From assembly GCA_023267245.1 (NCBI GenBank), contig JAHFNP010000016.1, forward strand, positions 1 to 11,417: DNA of 11,417 nucleotides, written 5' to 3'. Origin of the DNA: Candidatus Nomurabacteria bacterium. GTDB lineage: Bacteria; Patescibacteriota; Minisyncoccia; Phycocordibacterales; UBA9973. Every line of letters starts with the position of its first letter. The first letter of the stretch is position 1. The notes below the pieces were generated by a model that saw nothing but the letters and a program-made list of their open reading frames with translations, searched no databases and was not told the origin of the DNA. Made by a program: the position numbers and the translations under genes. Shown piece by piece: positions 5,242-11,404 of this stretch.

Positions 5242-6660
5242 CTAGCCACGCGGAGTTATGCCTCCCGGCAGGGTCGCATGGACAGTATTAAGAAGGAGCT
5301 GCATAATACCAAAAACTGAAATCATAATAAACATCCCGATAATTCCCCAAAGCATGTGCTGTTTTCCTTTTGACCTGGCGTCATCACTTTCAGCATTCAT
5401 CAGATATTCGATCACTCCCCAGATAAAGTAAGCGAGTGCCACAGCAAACATAAGACCTATCAACGGATTGATGATGACATTATTAATTTTTTTCACCAAA
5501 GTTTGAACCGCCGTAACCAAAGAATTTTTTGACGGAGTGACTGTTGGAGTTGTTGTTGCCGGCGGCGGTGTAACAATAGTATTCGGCAACGTCGTGAAAT
5601 ATTTTGTATCGCTATATTGACTCGTGTATTGAGTGCCGGATTGAGTGCTATTGCCCAATTTAGAAACAAAATATACATATGTCGTACCGGGCTCTAAATC
5701 GGTTAAAGGGATGATCATATTTTTGGGCAGATCGGATGGTTGAAGATTTTCTGTGCTGAGTGATTTATTTTTAGGCGCAAAAGATCCAAATTGCGAAAAA
5801 GATAAAGGCTGTGCAGTATCAATCGGATTTATAATAGTCGTATTATTGAGAGCTCCGCTTGTAGGCCCGAAAGATTGTCCAAGCTTGCCATAAACCAGCT
5901 GTAGAGCGAGAGGAAAAGAGGCTGGATTAACTGCCTCAATCCTAATTCTGATATCTGCCGCGGTCATTGTTGTATTAAAAACGCCCGTAGTTATCTTAGG
6001 CGCCAAGGCGGTATTGCCAACCTTGGTCTTGAACGTATGGATGTATGAGTGCAAAGACAGACCGAATGTGGTCTTGTATTTAACCTGATAATTATAGGTG
6101 GTATCAGGCGCCAAGTCCTGAATTTTATAGACGTAAGAGATCGTGGTAGGAGAAGTATAGCTAGTACCTACAGCAAAGATGTTGACATTGTTTTGGGTTG
6201 AATAGGCAGTTAAAGAAGAAGGTGGGGGCAAAGTGCCGAATGGATAATTGATAACTCCGGACGATTTTGGATCTGTGATGCTGCTGCCCGAAACCTTCGC
6301 CCAGACGATTTCTACCGATGGAATAACCGATCCTGATATAACAACTCCGGGAACAATTATCCCGCCTGGAATACTAGTTACTCCCGGAGGAGTATAAATT
6401 CCCGGGATAGGCGATCCTGATTTTAAAAAAGTTGAAATAACAGAACTTGGAATAACAATTCCGAGGGTATTAAAATTTATTTGCAAAAAAACAGAGTTGT
6501 CCGTCGGCTTATCGTTAGTCACTGAAACGATTTCGGGCACTATGGGAATATTTATATTTCCTGAAGGAGTTACGGGGACTTGAGCAAAAGAAAAAGCCGG
6601 CCATAATATAAAAGAAATGGATAAAACAAAAGCTCCAATTTTACGCAGGATTTTTCTCAT
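5242..6660 (-). CDS. Secreted fibronectin-III-like protein with C-terminal VirB2/TrbC-like pilin module
   Basis: The protein has 472 residues. A signal peptide (1-26, ending FSFA before QVPV) is followed by a long Ser/Thr/Pro/Val-rich ectodomain. Two stretches carry the FN3 hallmark 'L.P.T.Y.(Y/F).V': DLAPDTTYNYQVKYKT and DLEPGTTYVYFVSKLG, each followed by a (K/T)F.T strand end. A Pro/Thr linker (TPPPATTTPTVTP) leads to two helices at 398-420 and 435-457, separated by the charged loop MNAESDDARSKGKQ. This pair matches the two-helix module of the four neighbouring small proteins. There are no cysteines. FN3 domains commonly mediate adhesion, so an adhesin-tipped or anchored pilin-like subunit is plausible. 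The gene is separated from the upstream genes by a strong palindrome and has its own promoter. Confidence 0.75.
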   Translation of the reverse strand: MRKILRKIGAFVLSISFILWPAFSFAQVPVTPSGNINIPIVPEIVSVTNDKPTDNSVFLQINFNTLGIVIPSSVISTFLKSGSPIPGIYTPPGVTSIPGGIIVPGVVISGSVIPSVEIVWAKVSGSSITDPKSSGVINYPFGTLPPPSSLTAYSTQNNVNIFAVGTSYTSPTTISYVYKIQDLAPDTTYNYQVKYKTTFGLSLHSYIHTFKTKVGNTALAPKITTGVFNTTMTAADIRIRIEAVNPASFPLALQLVYGKLGQSFGPTSGALNNTTIINPIDTAQPLSFSQFGSFAPKNKSLSTENLQPSDLPKNMIIPLTDLEPGTTYVYFVSKLGNSTQSGTQYTSQYSDTKYFTTLPNTIVTPPPATTTPTVTPSKNSLVTAVQTLVKKINNVIINPLIGLMFAVALAYFIWGVIEYLMNAESDDARSKGKQHMLWGIIGMFIMISVFGIMQLLLNTVHATLPGGITPRG

Positions 6661-6666
6661 TAGACT

Positions 6667-6700
6667 AGTATAGTATATAAAATTCTAAGGTAATAATCAA
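6667..6700 (-). promoter_or_regulatory. Promoter of the FN3-pilin gene, nearly leaderless
   Basis: On the minus strand TTGATT (6700-6695) is followed after 17 bp by TATACT (6677-6672). A second TATACT (6672-6667) overlaps it and ends six bases before the ATG. Either -10 predicts a transcript starting 0-5 nt before the start codon. No Shine-Dalgarno is present. The -35 lies in the T-rich tail of the adjacent palindrome. Confidence 0.55.
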
Positions 6701-6740
6701 ACAGCCCCGTCGCTCGCGAGCGACGGGGCTGTTTTTTTTA
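6700..6740. terminator. 34-bp perfect GC-rich palindrome with T tract
   Basis: AACAGCCCCGTCGCTCG (6700-6716) is followed directly by its exact reverse complement (6717-6733), then T's to 6739. As read on the + strand it is a textbook terminator, yet the genes on both sides run on the minus strand. There the tail is GTTTGATTATT. It probably ends the pilin transcript (6759-7115) and also blocks antisense transcription. Confidence 0.8.
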
Positions 6741-6758
6741 ATTCAGAAAGAATTTGTA

Positions 6759-7115
6759 TTAGCAGCCTGGCAAGGTTGGATTGGTCAAACAGTTGATTCC
6801 ACCTTGGCCAACTCCTGTTGAAGATCCGAGGAACCTGATCAATCCCCAGATAGAAACGATAACGAAAAGACCGATGATGCCATAGATCATGACATTTCTT
6901 GATTCTGTTCTTTTTTCTTCATCCGCAGCAGAAACATATCCAATAACACCATAAATGAAATATATAACGCCAAGTGTGATAACCATAGGAACAATGAAGT
7001 TAAGAATATTTTGAACTATTCCTAAAATGCTGAAAATTTGGGTACCGCTTTGAGCGAAAGCGATCATTGGAAGGAAACTTGCGCCGGCTGTAATAAATGC
7101 AATTGATTTTTTCAT
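6759..7115 (-). CDS. Minimal VirB2/TrbC-like pilin (T4SS pilin family)
   Basis: At 118 residues this is the simplest of the five pilin-like proteins here. The signal peptide is residues 1-21 (ending IAFA before QSG). Helix 1 is about 38-60 (VPMVITLGVIYFIYGVIGYV), followed by a charged cytosolic loop AADEEKRTESRN. Helix 2 is about 74-96 (MIYGIIGLFVIVSIWGLIRF). A short tail carries two cysteines (INC...PGC). This is the layout of VirB2/TrbC pilins, which are cleaved, inserted with two helices and polymerised into conjugative-type pili. Small size, own extended -10 promoter and a strong following palindrome suggest it is the major subunit, but no other T4SS genes are in view. The CPR families annotated as T4SS pilin have the same pattern. 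The start lacks a Shine-Dalgarno. Confidence 0.75.
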   Translation of the reverse strand: MKKSIAFITAGASFLPMIAFAQSGTQIFSILGIVQNILNFIVPMVITLGVIYFIYGVIGYVSAADEEKRTESRNVMIYGIIGLFVIVSIWGLIRFLGSSTGVGQGGINCLTNPTLPGC

Positions 7116-7166
7116 GCGATTATAATTATTTTTAATTTATAAAACGACCTTATTGATAATGCCAGA

Positions 7167-7175
7167 ATTATATCA
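7167..7175 (-). promoter_or_regulatory. Extended -10 promoter of the minimal pilin gene
   Basis: On the minus strand TGA (7175-7173) directly precedes a perfect TATAAT (7172-7167). No -35 is recognisable at 17 bp, where the upstream gene ends. The leader would be about 45 nt. The gene spacing of 77 bp (7116-7192) is the widest inside this group, apart from the palindrome region. Confidence 0.55.
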
Positions 7176-7192
7176 TAACCGGAAATAAGTGG

Positions 7193-7654
7193 CTACTGCG
7201 ACTGCAACTGCGGAATAACTAATGTTGCAGAGTTAAAGCCAAAAGTACCCGTTAAAAGCTTTATAATGCCCCAGATCGAAACTAGAACAAAAAGACCGAT
7301 AATACCCCAAATTATGAAAGACCGACCTTCTTCCCTCTTGGCGCTGTCTTCCGCATTGATAACGTACTGTATCACGCCCCAAATGAACATGATCGTCGCA
7401 ATAGACATAAGAAGAGGGATGATTGAGCCTGTAATGAGGCAGGTAAAAAAATTGAATATATGACCAATAGTATCGAAACCGCCGGGGCAAAATGGTGCGG
7501 GCGGAGTGGTCGCACCTCCAGTACTGACACCTGAAGTAGAAGTTGAGCCTCCAGTACTTGTACCTTGAGCGGACACAAGAATAGGAAAAAGAACAAAACA
7601 AAAAAGTGAAAGAATTGCTAGATGACTTATAAATATTTTTTTTATTTTTTGCAT
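7193..7654 (-). CDS. VirB2/TrbC-like pilin with Ser/Thr/Gly-rich N-terminal segment
   Basis: I place the start at the ATG 7654-7652, giving 153 residues. A longer frame to 7690 would overlap the preceding gene by 32 bases and put 12 polar residues ahead of the signal peptide. The signal peptide is 1-29 (ending LVSA before QG). A low-complexity GTSTGG-type segment follows, then a two-cysteine stretch (FCPGGF and FFTC). Helix 1 contains FIWGVIQYV, the loop NAEDSAKREEGRS, and helix 2 GIIGLFVLVSIWGIIKLL. The module is nearly the same as in the minimal pilin and in the FN3 fusion. It starts four bases after the stop of the gene at 7659-8039 with no clear Shine-Dalgarno, so coupling is likely. Confidence 0.72.
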   Translation of the reverse strand: MQKIKKIFISHLAILSLFCFVLFPILVSAQGTSTGGSTSTSGVSTGGATTPPAPFCPGGFDTIGHIFNFFTCLITGSIIPLLMSIATIMFIWGVIQYVINAEDSAKREEGRSFIIWGIIGLFVLVSIWGIIKLLTGTFGFNSATLVIPQLQSQ

Positions 7655-7658
7655 GATT

Positions 7659-8039
7659 TTATTGGCAGGTTGCGCTAGCGCCGAGATCACCGACCGTTCG
7701 GCATATCGCTAAAGCGAAAACCCACGAGCCGAGAATAATAGCGGCGCCGATTATCGTATAAAGAAAAGTCTCTTTGGCTACTTTAAGCTCGGCCGGATCA
7801 CCCTTGGCTTTAACAAAAAGAAATCCTGAATAAATGATCGCCAAGGTTATGACAGGTATGCCGATCGTGACAACGATATCCAAAATGCTTTTTACAAAAC
7901 CAGCCAGCGAATCAATACCGGTGAGTGGATTTGTAAGGCCGAGAGCATGCGCTATGGGGGCAAACCCAAGAAAAACGGCGCCGATCGAGCTTAGAACAAA
8001 ACTAGACGGTGTTATTTTTAAATTATGGATAGTTTTCAT
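7659..8039 (-). CDS. VirB2/TrbC-like pilin family protein
   Basis: The protein has 126 residues, with a signal-like segment to about residue 33 (ending IAHA before LGL). Helix 1 contains IGIPVITLAIIYSGFLFV, the loop KAKGDPAELKVAKE, and helix 2 YTIIGAAIILGSWVFALAI. A tail has two cysteines (AICRT and TCQ at the end). The IYSGFLF and GxxE/S-A-x-x-(K/R) features are shared with the 206-aa neighbour, so these two form a sub-group distinct from the FIWGVI...SIWG type of the other three. A gap of 36 bp to the upstream gene holds a possible weak -10 (TAATAT, 8052-8047) seven bases before the ATG. Confidence 0.72.
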   Translation of the reverse strand: MKTIHNLKITPSSFVLSSIGAVFLGFAPIAHALGLTNPLTGIDSLAGFVKSILDIVVTIGIPVITLAIIYSGFLFVKAKGDPAELKVAKETFLYTIIGAAIILGSWVFALAICRTVGDLGASATCQ

Positions 8040-8046
8040 ACTCTAT

Positions 8047-8074
8047 ATATTAGCAATTTAAACAAATAAAACAA
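8047..8074 (-). promoter_or_regulatory. Possible internal promoter within the pilin cluster
   Basis: On the minus strand TTGTTT (8074-8069), a 16-bp spacer and TAATAT (8052-8047), ending seven bases before the ATG at 8039. Both boxes are imperfect in AT-rich sequence, so this is only suggestive. The spacing repeats the leaderless pattern seen elsewhere in the window. Confidence 0.25.
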
Positions 8075-8075
8075 A

Positions 8076-8696
8076 TTACTCAAGCAGAATAAGATTCGGA
8101 TTCTCTTGCAATCTTGCTTTGCTGATCAGAGTCGTCAAAATCAGGTTCACAATGAGCCAAGCGGCCATGGCAATCACAAAACCGATAAGTACATTGAAGA
8201 ATATCTTCTTGCCTTTAGTTCTCTTGGCGGAATCGTCTCCGCTTGTCATAAATAGAAATCCGGAATAGGCAAAGATAATTGCTGTGATCGGCAGAGATAA
8301 ATCAAAAATTAAAAAGTTTATAACTTTTTGAATTAAAGCCAGAAACTCCTTCCACCCGCAGCCGTCTTTAGGGCAACACGGAACCAAGCCTGTGCAATTG
8401 GCTGTCGTGAGGTTTGATAGAGCATCTTTTGAAGCATTTGTGCCAGCTGCGGCAGCCTTAATTTCATAACAATTCTTTGTGACAAAATCGCCGCCTGAGG
8501 TTGCTGAATCTTGTTTATTTTGACATTCATCGCCCGTAGTAGAAGGTCCTACTATTTCTGAAGTATTATCAGAACCCTTAATTTTGTCGAAATACCAACC
8601 GGGCGCTGTATCAGCAAAGGCATGATGTAAATATAAAAAAGAAAAAAATACTAATGGAAGGATAATTAAAAATTTTATTTTACTGATATTTTTCAT
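8076..8696 (-). CDS. VirB2/TrbC-like pilin with cysteine-rich ectodomain
   Basis: The protein has 206 residues. The signal peptide is 1-28 (ending HAFA before DTAPGW). An ectodomain of about 85 residues has six cysteines (DEC, KNC, ANC, PCC, DGC), likely disulfide-bonded outside the cell. Helix 1 contains LPITAIIFAYSGFLFM, the loop TSGDDSAKRTKGKK, and helix 2 FFNVLIGFVIAMAAWLIVNLIL, with a short tail ISKARLQENPN. The AYSGFLF..SGDD..KR..GKK motif is common to CPR proteins annotated as pilin or TrbC/VirB2. The ATG lies one base after the stop of the solute-binding protein gene (TAA-A-ATG), so translational coupling is expected. The cysteine pattern is not one I recognise. Confidence 0.75.
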   Translation of the reverse strand: MKNISKIKFLIILPLVFFSFLYLHHAFADTAPGWYFDKIKGSDNTSEIVGPSTTGDECQNKQDSATSGGDFVTKNCYEIKAAAAGTNASKDALSNLTTANCTGLVPCCPKDGCGWKEFLALIQKVINFLIFDLSLPITAIIFAYSGFLFMTSGDDSAKRTKGKKIFFNVLIGFVIAMAAWLIVNLILTTLISKARLQENPNLILLE

Positions 8697-8697
8697 T

Positions 8698-10002
8698 TTA
8701 TTGTGATCCCAATAGAGCAGTTAATTGATTGGAAGCCTTTTGAACCGATTCTCCGGATGCCAATCGCCCGGAAGTAATATCTTCAACCATGCTTCTATAA
8801 ATCGCATCGGTCTGCGTTGTTGACGGATCAAGCCATGCTCTTCCGATTAGAGCGGAATCATAAAAGACCGACGCATAGTAAGGTGAAGTTGGTTTATTGG
8901 CAAGCAATCCTCGCAAAGCCGGCGGCAAACCGGAGGCTTGAGAGAACTTGGCGACGAGATCAGGATTTACCAAGGCTGTCGCCGCGACATACGCCGTGCT
9001 TAAGTTCTTAGAACTCTTAGCGATAGCAAGCGCGTACATTTTACCAAAAGTGGCAGAAGCTCGGCCGCCGCGCGTCTGCGGTATTTTAACAACATCAAAA
9101 TTTAAATTTGGATTTTTGGATTTAATATTTAAAACTTCGCTGGCATAACCGAAATAAGTCGCCAGATCGCCGGCAATAAAAGCATCTTTTGAATAAGACA
9201 AGGATCTGTTCCAAGAATAAATATCGAGTGTTGGATTGGAAAATTTTGTATAAAAATCCATGATCGCATTTGCCGGACTTATACTTTGTCCAAAACTATC
9301 GGCCAACCGGGTCACATAACCCGTATCAGTCCGGCTGACTATCGGATTCCCTGCTTGAATAAGCATGAGAGAAAGGAGGTCTTTGGCGTGGGCGACATTC
9401 GCAAACTCTCCGAAGGAAATCGCGCTTTTAATGATATTGCCGGTTTGGCCTCGTGTGGTTATCGTCTTAGCAAAATTTTCAAAATCACTCCAATATAAAG
9501 GCGGATTAACCACTCCAGCTCCTTCCAAAATATCACGATTGTAATACATAACCATCGGATCAACCAAAAAAGGCAAACCGAGAATTCCATTTTTGGTCAA
9601 ATATAACTCCCCTTCAGTTATAAAAGTGCTGCGAAAAGTGCTCTCCGGATAGTTTTGATAAGGAATTACAAAAAGCTTATCGGTATGCCGTATAATAAGG
9701 TCGTCCGGCATGAAAAAAAGATCGGGCCCTCGGCCTGAAGCTAGCGCTTCAGTCAAGTCAGCGTCAAGAGTAGCAGGATCTTTCTCTATATAAATAACGC
9801 GATAAGTCTTATTGGCACGATTGAATTCATCAATGGAGTTTGAGATGAGATCGCGTTTGACTGTCCCCCAAATAACTACATCACCGGAAGCGCCAGCCGG
9901 TCCTGTATTTGTACCGACGGGTATGATACCGGCAAAAATCAAAACCCCGGCTAGAAGACCGGCTATGAAGACTCCGAGAAGAATTATTTGAAGTTTGGAC
10001 AT
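8698..10002 (-). CDS. Membrane-anchored extracellular solute-binding protein, ABC family 1 type
   Basis: The protein has 434 residues. An N-terminal hydrophobic segment (about 5-28) is followed by a Gly/Ala/Thr linker. There is no cysteine anywhere, so no lipobox and it is probably held by the uncleaved helix. From residue 40 the sequence reads like family 1 sugar-type binding proteins: DVVIWGTVKRD at the start, FNRANKTYRVIYIEKD, GRGPDLFFMPDD, ILGLPFLVDPMVMYYNRDIL (the typical 'hP.....h.YYN+.hh' motif), then LYWSDFENFAKTIT, DFVKIP-like and GRAWLDP segments. Such proteins capture ligands for ABC importers, but no permease or ATPase is encoded nearby. The ATG overlaps the methyltransferase stop by one base, with AGGAAAA upstream as Shine-Dalgarno, and the next gene is one base away. 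It is therefore part of the pilin-cluster operon. Confidence 0.8.
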   Translation of the reverse strand: MSKLQIILLGVFIAGLLAGVLIFAGIIPVGTNTGPAGASGDVVIWGTVKRDLISNSIDEFNRANKTYRVIYIEKDPATLDADLTEALASGRGPDLFFMPDDLIIRHTDKLFVIPYQNYPESTFRSTFITEGELYLTKNGILGLPFLVDPMVMYYNRDILEGAGVVNPPLYWSDFENFAKTITTRGQTGNIIKSAISFGEFANVAHAKDLLSLMLIQAGNPIVSRTDTGYVTRLADSFGQSISPANAIMDFYTKFSNPTLDIYSWNRSLSYSKDAFIAGDLATYFGYASEVLNIKSKNPNLNFDVVKIPQTRGGRASATFGKMYALAIAKSSKNLSTAYVAATALVNPDLVAKFSQASGLPPALRGLLANKPTSPYYASVFYDSALIGRAWLDPSTTQTDAIYRSMVEDITSGRLASGESVQKASNQLTALLGSQ

Positions 10003-10532
10003 TATATTTTCCTAAATATTATACCATAATGATGTTCTCCAGAGAATATATCTTTGTCGAATTTAAACCCATGTCCTTCAAAAAGTTTTCTGGCAGTATC
10101 TTTCGAAACGATTGCATCCTTATGCGGACCCATATTTCGAAATGAGTCCGTCCAATCAATGACCAGAATTTTCCCGCCCATTTTAACGATGCGATAAACT
10201 TCTTCAGCAAAACTTTTTTTGTCTTCAATTTGGAATAAAATATTTGAGAGTATTGCCTCATCCATACTGCTGTCGCCCAACTTCGTGCCGCCGGTCTTTT
10301 CAACATTACCCCAAATAGTTTCGATATTACCCAACCCTTTATGCTTCGCCTCAGCCGTAATCTTATGCAAAAGGTCCTTTTGAACATCAATCGAATACAC
10401 CTTGCCGGAAGGACCGACGGCGCGAGCGGCCTCGAAGCTATAAAAGCCGGAACCAGATCCAAGATCCGCGACAGACGATCCTTCTTTTAAATCAAATTGT
10501 TTTATATTGTGTTCCGGATCTGCAAAAATCAT
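10002..10532 (-). CDS. Class I SAM-dependent methyltransferase
   Basis: From the ATG at 10532 the protein has 176 residues. Motif I is VADLGSGSGFYSFEAA (about 21-36), the glycine loop that binds S-adenosylmethionine. The acidic residue D49 in VYSIDVQK fits the ribose-binding position. DEAILSNILFQIED fits motif IV and MGGKILVIDW motif post-I/VI of the UbiE/small-molecule type (Methyltransf_11/25-like). Substrate cannot be told. A TTG at 10580 would extend the frame, but it lies inside the mobile-element hairpin and upstream of the promoter, so I reject it. The ATG is six bases after TATAAT, suggesting a leaderless mRNA. The TAA overlaps the next ATG (TAATG), linking it to the solute-binding protein and pilin genes. 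Confidence 0.85.
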   Translation of the reverse strand: MIFADPEHNIKQFDLKEGSSVADLGSGSGFYSFEAARAVGPSGKVYSIDVQKDLLHKITAEAKHKGLGNIETIWGNVEKTGGTKLGDSSMDEAILSNILFQIEDKKSFAEEVYRIVKMGGKILVIDWTDSFRNMGPHKDAIVSKDTARKLFEGHGFKFDKDIFSGEHHYGIIFRKI

Positions 10533-10538
10533 TGTTTT

Positions 10539-10568
10539 ATTATAGCAAAGAAAACATAATAACCTCAA
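10539..10568 (-). promoter_or_regulatory. Promoter of the methyltransferase-SBP-pilin operon, leaderless
   Basis: On the minus strand TTGAGG (10568-10563), an 18-bp spacer and a perfect TATAAT (10544-10539), then AAAACA and the ATG at 10532. Transcription should start at or within one base of the start codon. It lies just outside the left hairpin of the transposase element. Confidence 0.6.
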
Positions 10569-10573
10569 TTTTC

Positions 10574-10603
10574 TTGTCAAAGAGACACTTTGACATATAT
10601 AAT
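10574..10603 (+). promoter_or_regulatory. Transposase promoter built into the left hairpin
   Basis: TTGTCA (10574-10579) and a perfect TATAAT (10598-10603) are 18 bp apart, with the hairpin filling the spacer. The ATG at 10611 is seven bases after the -10, so the mRNA should be leaderless. Hairpin formation or transposase binding here could repress the gene; that is inference. Confidence 0.5.
10575..10598 (+). repeat. Left hairpin repeat of the transposase element
   Basis: TGTCAAAG (10575-10582), loop AGACA, CTTTGACA (10588-10595), then TAT. It is identical to 11219-11242. The outward ends read TTGACA on both strands, a consensus -35 sequence. Confidence 0.85.
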
Positions 10604-10610
10604 ATTAAGG

Positions 10611-11237
10611 ATGAACAACAGGGATTACAAAAAGTTTGCATCTGGAAATATTTTTCATATTTATAACAGAGGTAATAATAAAGAAAAGGTATTTTTTGAT
10701 GACCAAGACTACAGAGCTTTTCTTTTTAGACTTGGACTCTGTTTTGGTTTTAATGAAGAAGAATTAAATAAAGGAAAACTGACTGCAATGCCCTATTCTA
10801 GAATTAGAATCACGGGTACTGATAAAAATAATTATAAATTGCATTCTTTCTGCCTCATGCCGAATCATTTTCATTTACTAATTGAGCAGATTGGTGATGT
10901 GCCTATCTCAAAATTAATTTCGAAAGTTTGTACAAGTTATGCTAAATATATTAACAAAAAATATAAAAGGGTTGGGCATATTTTTCAAGACTGCTTTAAA
11001 GCAGTACCCACTGAAAACAATTTCCAACTAATGTGGACATCATCATATATACATATGAATCCAGTAAAAGACGGAATTGTAAAAAATCCATCTGAATATT
11101 TATGGAGCAGTTACAATGATTTTGCTGGTGATAGAAACCTATTAATCATCAATAAAGAACTGTTGATTGAAACTTTTGGCAATCAGGAAAATTTTATAAA
11201 AGAAACATTGAACTTTAATGTCAAAGAGACACTTTGA
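10611..11237 (+). CDS. Y1 (HUH) transposase, REP-associated tyrosine transposase type
   Basis: From the ATG at 10611 the protein has 208 residues. The N-terminal IFHIYNRGNNKEKVFFD motif (about 14-30) and FCLMPNHFHLLIE (about 80-92), with the HUH pair H86 and H88, are hallmarks of the Y1_Tnp family. The segment SKVCTSYAKYINKKYKRVGHIFQDCFKA (split here: SKVCTSYAKYINKK, then YKRVGHIFQ) carries the catalytic tyrosine, probably Y110. NPV..GIV..PSEYLWSSY near 150-168 is the usual C-terminal signature of RAYTs. Length is in the family range and the frame is intact, so it may be active. A TTG at 10590 would sit inside the hairpin and upstream of the expected transcription start. The last five codons (VKETL) and the TGA are formed by the right hairpin. 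Confidence 0.88.
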   Translation: MNNRDYKKFASGNIFHIYNRGNNKEKVFFDDQDYRAFLFRLGLCFGFNEEELNKGKLTAMPYSRIRITGTDKNNYKLHSFCLMPNHFHLLIEQIGDVPISKLISKVCTSYAKYINKKYKRVGHIFQDCFKAVPTENNFQLMWTSSYIHMNPVKDGIVKNPSEYLWSSYNDFAGDRNLLIINKELLIETFGNQENFIKETLNFNVKETL

Positions 11238-11242
11238 CATAT
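11219..11242 (+). repeat. Right hairpin repeat of the transposase element
   Basis: TGTCAAAG (11219-11226), loop AGACA, CTTTGACA (11232-11239), then TAT. It overlaps the 3' end of the transposase gene, whose TGA is 11235-11237. An A-T pair at 11218/11240 extends the stem to 9 bp. Confidence 0.85.
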
Positions 11243-11254
11243 TACGTTAAGCAT

Positions 11255-11404
11255 TTATTTAAGTTTATTATTTACAATATTTAAAACAGCGGCAACTGAA
11301 CGTCTAATAGACAAAAACTTTTCATCTTTTAAAAGATCTAAAAGATTTACACGCGTATTTGAAAGACGATTGATAACATCATTATTATCTTGACCAGGGT
11401 TACA
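11255..11404 (-). pseudogene. Start-less coding remnant, possibly the end of a helical-repeat protein
   Basis: On the minus strand a frame of 49 codons lies between an in-frame TAA at 11407-11405 and the TAA at 11257-11255, without an ATG, GTG or usable early TTG. The translation contains NPGQDNNDVINRLSN, LLDLLKDEKFLSIRRS and VAAVLNIVNN. The 'N....LL..L..D....IRR.VA' pattern recalls leucine-rich-variant or HEAT-like repeats, but the match is loose. It could be the 3' end of a gene broken upstream or chance. It lies just outside the transposase element. Confidence 0.3.

Larger units (their letters stand above)
10575..11242 (+). mobile_element. RAYT/IS200-like element bounded by identical hairpin repeats
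   Basis: A Y1 transposase gene is bounded by two identical 24-bp sequences in the same orientation, 10575-10598 and 11219-11242. Each contains an 8-bp hairpin. IS200/IS605-group elements and REP-associated tyrosine transposases use subterminal hairpins of this kind and insert without target duplication, which fits. True ends cannot be fixed from one copy. No accessory gene is carried. Confidence 0.7.

Noticed and set aside
7119..7124. TATAAT three bases before the minimal pilin ATG as its promoter
   Set aside because: Too close to the ATG for transcription to include the start codon. The extended -10 at 7167-7175 fits better.
7655..7690. Upstream start at 7690 for the Ser/Thr/Gly-rich pilin
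   Set aside because: It would overlap the preceding gene by 32 bases and displace the signal peptide. The ATG at 7654 begins a standard MQKIKKIF signal peptide.
8817..9498. Plus-strand frames of 64-70 codons opposite the solute-binding protein
   Set aside because: They are antisense shadows of a well-supported gene, with no promoter, ribosome-binding site or recognisable domain.
10533..10580. TTG start of the methyltransferase at 10580
   Set aside because: It lies within the transposase hairpin and upstream of the TATAAT at 10544-10539, so it would not be transcribed from that promoter.
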